DNA from: an uncultured Candidatus Saccharibacteria bacterium
GTDB lineage: Bacteria > Patescibacteriota > Saccharimonadia > Saccharimonadales > UBA4665
Direction: 5' to 3'
Assembly (NCBI GenBank): GCA_903836325.1
Contig: CAILQE010000066.1
Location: 1 to 6,756, forward strand
DNA: 6,756 nucleotides
In this document: one piece after another, positions 4,922 through 6,756 of the stretch
Numbering within the stretch: position 1 is the first letter of the stretch
Layout: each line of letters starts with the position of its first letter
Position numbers and translations under genes: made by a program
Notes under the pieces: generated by a model
The model's input: only the letters and a program-made list of their open reading frames with translations
Told to the model about the DNA's origin: nothing
The model's database searches: none

Positions 4922-6586
4922 TTATCTCTTTAGATATTTACGATTCATGTAAACTATCGAAAGTATGGCAATTCCAGCTAGGCTGTATTCTGCAATAGTT
5001 AGTTTAGTATTGCCATGTTGATTACCGAATCCAGTTACAGGAGCACTTGCTGTAGCAGTGCCAGGGCCACTAATCATTTTTATGACCCCATTTGCTGGCT
5101 GATAATTATCCAGAGCTCCTCCATCAGTAATTTGGTAAACGACTTTTAATACTGGTTGGCCAGCAATAGTTATATTGGTAAGTTTAGCACCAGGAATTGT
5201 TGTGTATGTATTTGCTCCATCCCAATTGCGCATAACTAATTTGGAGGCTTCAAAACTACCGTAAAAATATTCGGTTATGGTAGCAGTTGCTCCTGGCGCG
5301 CAGAATGTAGTAAATCCTATTAGGCCGGCTGGATAACTAAAATTAGCATCACTACCACTACCGCTAGCCTCACCGCCAACTTGGACGTTATAGTTTAGTT
5401 CGCAACTCGATTCGAGTACGGCATATTTTCCAGTAGTAGGATCAATCTGAGATGATAAGTTGGCTTGATATGAGTCTTGTATTCCATCGTTATTTGCATC
5501 CCCGTTGTTTGGAATGCCGGCTGGGTCACTAAATAATGCAATATTTCTAAGTGTTGGATATGACGCTGTAGTCTGCCATACATTATTAAAGTCCCACGCA
5601 TTAAATGGTCCATTTGTTGAGTTATTCATAAAATACGTAGGAGTAGTATTGCCAACATTTACTGCAGTAGCCCCGGTACATGAGCCAATATTACACATAC
5701 CGAAAGTATTTGTTATATATTTGTCATAAAAAACATTCGTATAATTACCACTAACATTATATGCAGTAACAGCACCATTACCGCTATGTGTGCCACTAAA
5801 ATTAGCCGCTGAGAATGAATTACTAAGCGATGCCTGGCTGTCACCTATAATTCCACCTATGTTAGTAGTTGCTCCATTGTCTATAGTTCCGCTGGTGTAA
5901 ACATTAGATATTACTCCAGCAAAAAATCCACCAACTATCAATCCATTAAAAGCTCCATTCGGATGAAGGGTTCCAGAGGTAAAGCTATTTGTAACTGATG
6001 TAGTACTGTCCCACATTGCTCCTACTATCCCACCAGAGTACGCAGATCCCGATACGTAACCCGAAAATGAACTGGCATCTACACTGGATGTACCGGACAT
6101 CCATCCAACAATTCCGCCGACATAAGCACTAATGCCTCCGTTTACAGACATAGAAGAGTGCAAATTAGTCATTATTGTATCTGTTGCTATTCCAACAAAA
6201 CTTCCACCATTTCCCGATGAAGATGTAGACCCTCCACTAATGTTGATATTTTTTATAGTAGCTCCAGTGGTTGAATAAAATAAACCAGTGGAATCGATTA
6301 CTAAATTTTTTATTGTATGATTTTGTCCATCTAAAGTGCCACTAAATGGAGTCGAGTTGGCCAAGTGAACAAAAGCGAAACCAGTACAGTCTATATTAGA
6401 AGCAAGCACATAGTAACCGGTTAGATCATTATTGATTTCCTGAAGCTGCGAGCAATTGGTGATAAAGTAAGGATTATTTTTTGATGTACCCGATCCATAT
6501 CCTGAAAATGCTAACGTAGATGGAGCACTAAAGATTAATATAATAGTTATAATTCCAATAGGAATATACTTGCATAGATTTTTCAC
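4922..6586 (-). CDS. Secreted GLUG-repeat surface protein with choice-of-anchor-U-like domain and APVTG sorting signal
   Basis: A 554-residue predicted surface protein starting at GTG 6586, chosen because GAGGG lies 6 bases upstream and a promoter overlaps the longer ORF that starts at TTG 6640. A signal peptide (1-26, IPIGIITIILIFSAPSTLA) is followed by a GLUG-type beta-helical region. That region opens with YYVLASNIDC and FSGTLDGQNHTIKNLVI, has about five GLUG units (129-265), and closes with WDFNNVWQTTASYPTLR (331-347). A calcium-loop-like DANNDGIQD (363-371) leads into a choice-of-anchor-U-like domain (about 385-510; YPAGLIGFTTFCAPG, YQITDGGALDNYQPANG). The C-terminus is APVTG (515-519), a linker, a hydrophobic helix (about 531-547) and basic NRKYLKR, the layout of a cell-wall sorting signal. 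The six exported cysteines (45, 67, 298, 303, 395, 429) could form disulfides. Adhesion or host attachment is plausible but not shown. Confidence 0.88.
   Translation of the reverse strand: MKNLCKYIPIGIITIILIFSAPSTLAFSGYGSGTSKNNPYFITNCSQLQEINNDLTGYYVLASNIDCTGFAFVHLANSTPFSGTLDGQNHTIKNLVIDSTGLFYSTTGATIKNINISGGSTSSSGNGGSFVGIATDTIMTNLHSSMSVNGGISAYVGGIVGWMSGTSSVDASSFSGYVSGSAYSGGIVGAMWDSTTSVTNSFTSGTLHPNGAFNGLIVGGFFAGVISNVYTSGTIDNGATTNIGGIIGDSQASLSNSFSAANFSGTHSGNGAVTAYNVSGNYTNVFYDKYITNTFGMCNIGSCTGATAVNVGNTTPTYFMNNSTNGPFNAWDFNNVWQTTASYPTLRNIALFSDPAGIPNNGDANNDGIQDSYQANLSSQIDPTTGKYAVLESSCELNYNVQVGGEASGSGSDANFSYPAGLIGFTTFCAPGATATITEYFYGSFEASKLVMRNWDGANTYTTIPGAKLTNITIAGQPVLKVVYQITDGGALDNYQPANGVIKMISGPGTATASAPVTGFGNQHGNTKLTIAEYSLAGIAILSIVYMNRKYLKR
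4925..5044 (-). other. C-terminal sortase sorting signal (APVTG + hydrophobic helix + basic tail)
   Basis: The last 40 residues of the surface protein read APVTGFG, a 10-12-residue polar linker, a hydrophobic stretch AEYSLAGIAILSIVYM and the tail NRKYLKR. This is the classical three-part sorting signal with Ala replacing Leu in LPxTG. A sortase would cut between Thr518 and Gly519. The linker before the helix is longer than in many Firmicute signals. Confidence 0.7.
5792..6202 (-). repeat. About five degenerate GLUG-type protein repeats
   Basis: Residues 129-265 of the surface protein contain successive units starting SFVGIA, AYVGGIVG, AYSGGIVG, AFNGLIVG and TNIGGIIG, each followed by a short variable loop and an S(S/N)xFxSG or NxYTSG end. 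These match the GLUG pattern (GGxVGxxxG...NSxxxG). The repeats are diverged at the DNA level, with no long identical copies, so they are old rather than freshly amplified. Confidence 0.75.
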
Positions 6587-6592
6587 TTTTTT

Positions 6593-6640
6593 CCCTCGTA
6601 TTACGTTTATGATTATAGTGAAAATATGTAAGAAAAACAA
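6593..6640 (-). promoter_or_regulatory. Promoter and ribosome binding site of the surface protein gene
   Basis: On the minus strand TTGTTT (6640-6635), a 17-base spacer and a perfect TATAAT (6617-6612) form a sigma-70-type promoter. The predicted start is near 6605, and GAGGG (6597-6593) lies 6 bases before the GTG at 6586, giving a leader of about 19 bases. It is the only gene here with a clear Shine-Dalgarno sequence. The promoter lies inside the longer open frame, so the TTG at 6640 is the -35 box, not a start codon. Confidence 0.7.
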
Positions 6641-6650
6641 TTAATAAATA

Positions 6651-6671
6651 TAAATATTCTGTTAATATTTA
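6651..6671 (-). repeat. AT-only inverted repeat between two minus-strand genes
   Basis: TAAATATT and AATATTTA form a perfect 8-base inverted repeat around a 5-base centre, about 10 bases upstream of the -35 of the surface protein gene and just after the stop of the probable upstream gene. It could be a weak terminator, followed by a scattered T-rich stretch on the minus strand, or an operator. AT-only palindromes also arise by chance in DNA this AT-rich. Confidence 0.3.
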
Positions 6672-6685
6672 AACTTCTATTCTAC

Positions 6686-6756
6686 TTAATCGTATAGATT
6701 ATCTAATTTATCTTTTTCTTTAATAAACATAAATCGAACAAATCTTTCAAAAGTTA
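6686..6756 (-). CDS. Probable C-terminal end of an unidentified gene (5' part outside window)
   Basis: The minus strand is open from the window edge for 22 codons to a TAA at 6686-6688, encoding FERFVRFMFIKEKDKLDNLY near its end. The mixed aromatic and charged composition looks like a real protein terminus, but 22 codons are too few to identify a family, and a chance open frame is possible. It would be followed by the surface protein gene in the same direction after about 100 bases. Confidence 0.4.
   Translation of the reverse strand, partial: TFERFVRFMFIKEKDKLDNLYD

Noticed and set aside
5697..5709. Fourth ATAC-N5-GTAT match (ATACCGAAAGTAT)
   Set aside because: It lies within coding sequence of the surface protein, far from any promoter, and is most likely chance. 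It shows the background rate of the motif is not zero.
5395..5729. Open frames at 5395-5613 (-) and 5505-5729 (+) inside the surface protein gene
   Set aside because: They are off-frame shadows of a protein whose domains read continuously in the annotated frame.
6587..6640. Start of the surface protein at TTG 6640 (18 extra residues)
   Set aside because: That TTG is the likely -35 hexamer of a TTGTTT-17-TATAAT promoter; GTG 6586 has a good Shine-Dalgarno sequence and gives a normal signal peptide.
1..6756. Recoded UGA (Gly) as in SR1/Gracilibacteria
   Set aside because: All families align end to end without in-frame TGA, and TGA serves as stop at 2268-2270 and 4210-4212.
1..6756. CRISPR array, tRNA/rRNA genes, insertion sequences, phage genes
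   Set aside because: No direct-repeat arrays, cloverleaf-like segments, transposase motifs or terminal inverted repeats were seen on either strand.

Overview
The window is AT-rich, gene-dense bacterial DNA with seven protein-coding genes and the edge of a probable eighth. The standard code (TGA as stop) fits every gene, because no family alignment needs an in-frame TGA. That argues against the UGA=Gly lineages (SR1/Absconditabacteria, Gracilibacteria). Several features together suggest a low-GC bacterium with actinobacterial affinities: a thiol oxidoreductase resembling mycobacterial Rv2466c, a class F-like sortase with a (L/A)PxTG-type substrate, leaderless promoters and very short gene spacing. 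A Patescibacteria/CPR member such as a Saccharibacterium, which live on Actinobacteria, is one reasonable guess. This is inference and I hold it with low confidence.

Layout. Positions 1-1062 (+) hold the C-terminal part of phosphoenolpyruvate synthase, with the 5' end outside the window. Positions 1092-2270 (+) hold a two-gene unit: a DsbA-fold CPWC oxidoreductase with an apparently leaderless promoter, then a SOUL heme-binding-family protein 6 bp later. A weak terminator candidate and an extended -10 promoter follow at 2324-2372. Positions 2485-3531 (+) encode a divergent D-Ala-D-Ala-ligase-like ATP-grasp enzyme; the in-frame TTG at 2317 lies upstream of the likely promoter and is probably not the start. 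Positions 3634-4918 (+) hold a second two-gene unit: a divergent Ham1/RdgB-type nucleotide pyrophosphatase and, 4 bp later, a membrane-anchored sortase. Positions 4922-6586 (-) encode a secreted GLUG-repeat / choice-of-anchor-U-like surface protein that ends in an APVTG sorting signal. It meets the sortase gene tail to tail with 3 bp between them. A short open frame at 6686-6756 (-) is probably the end of another gene.

How it fits together. The sortase and the APVTG protein look like an enzyme-substrate pair for attaching a repeat-rich surface protein to the wall. The ATP-grasp gene upstream may act on wall or other peptides. A palindrome, ATAC-N5-GTAT, overlaps the predicted -10 of both the ATP-grasp gene and the nucleotidase-sortase unit, with a second copy upstream of the latter. 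This hints at shared control. Most genes lack a Shine-Dalgarno sequence; the surface protein gene has a clear one, which fixes its start at a GTG downstream of the longest possible ORF start.
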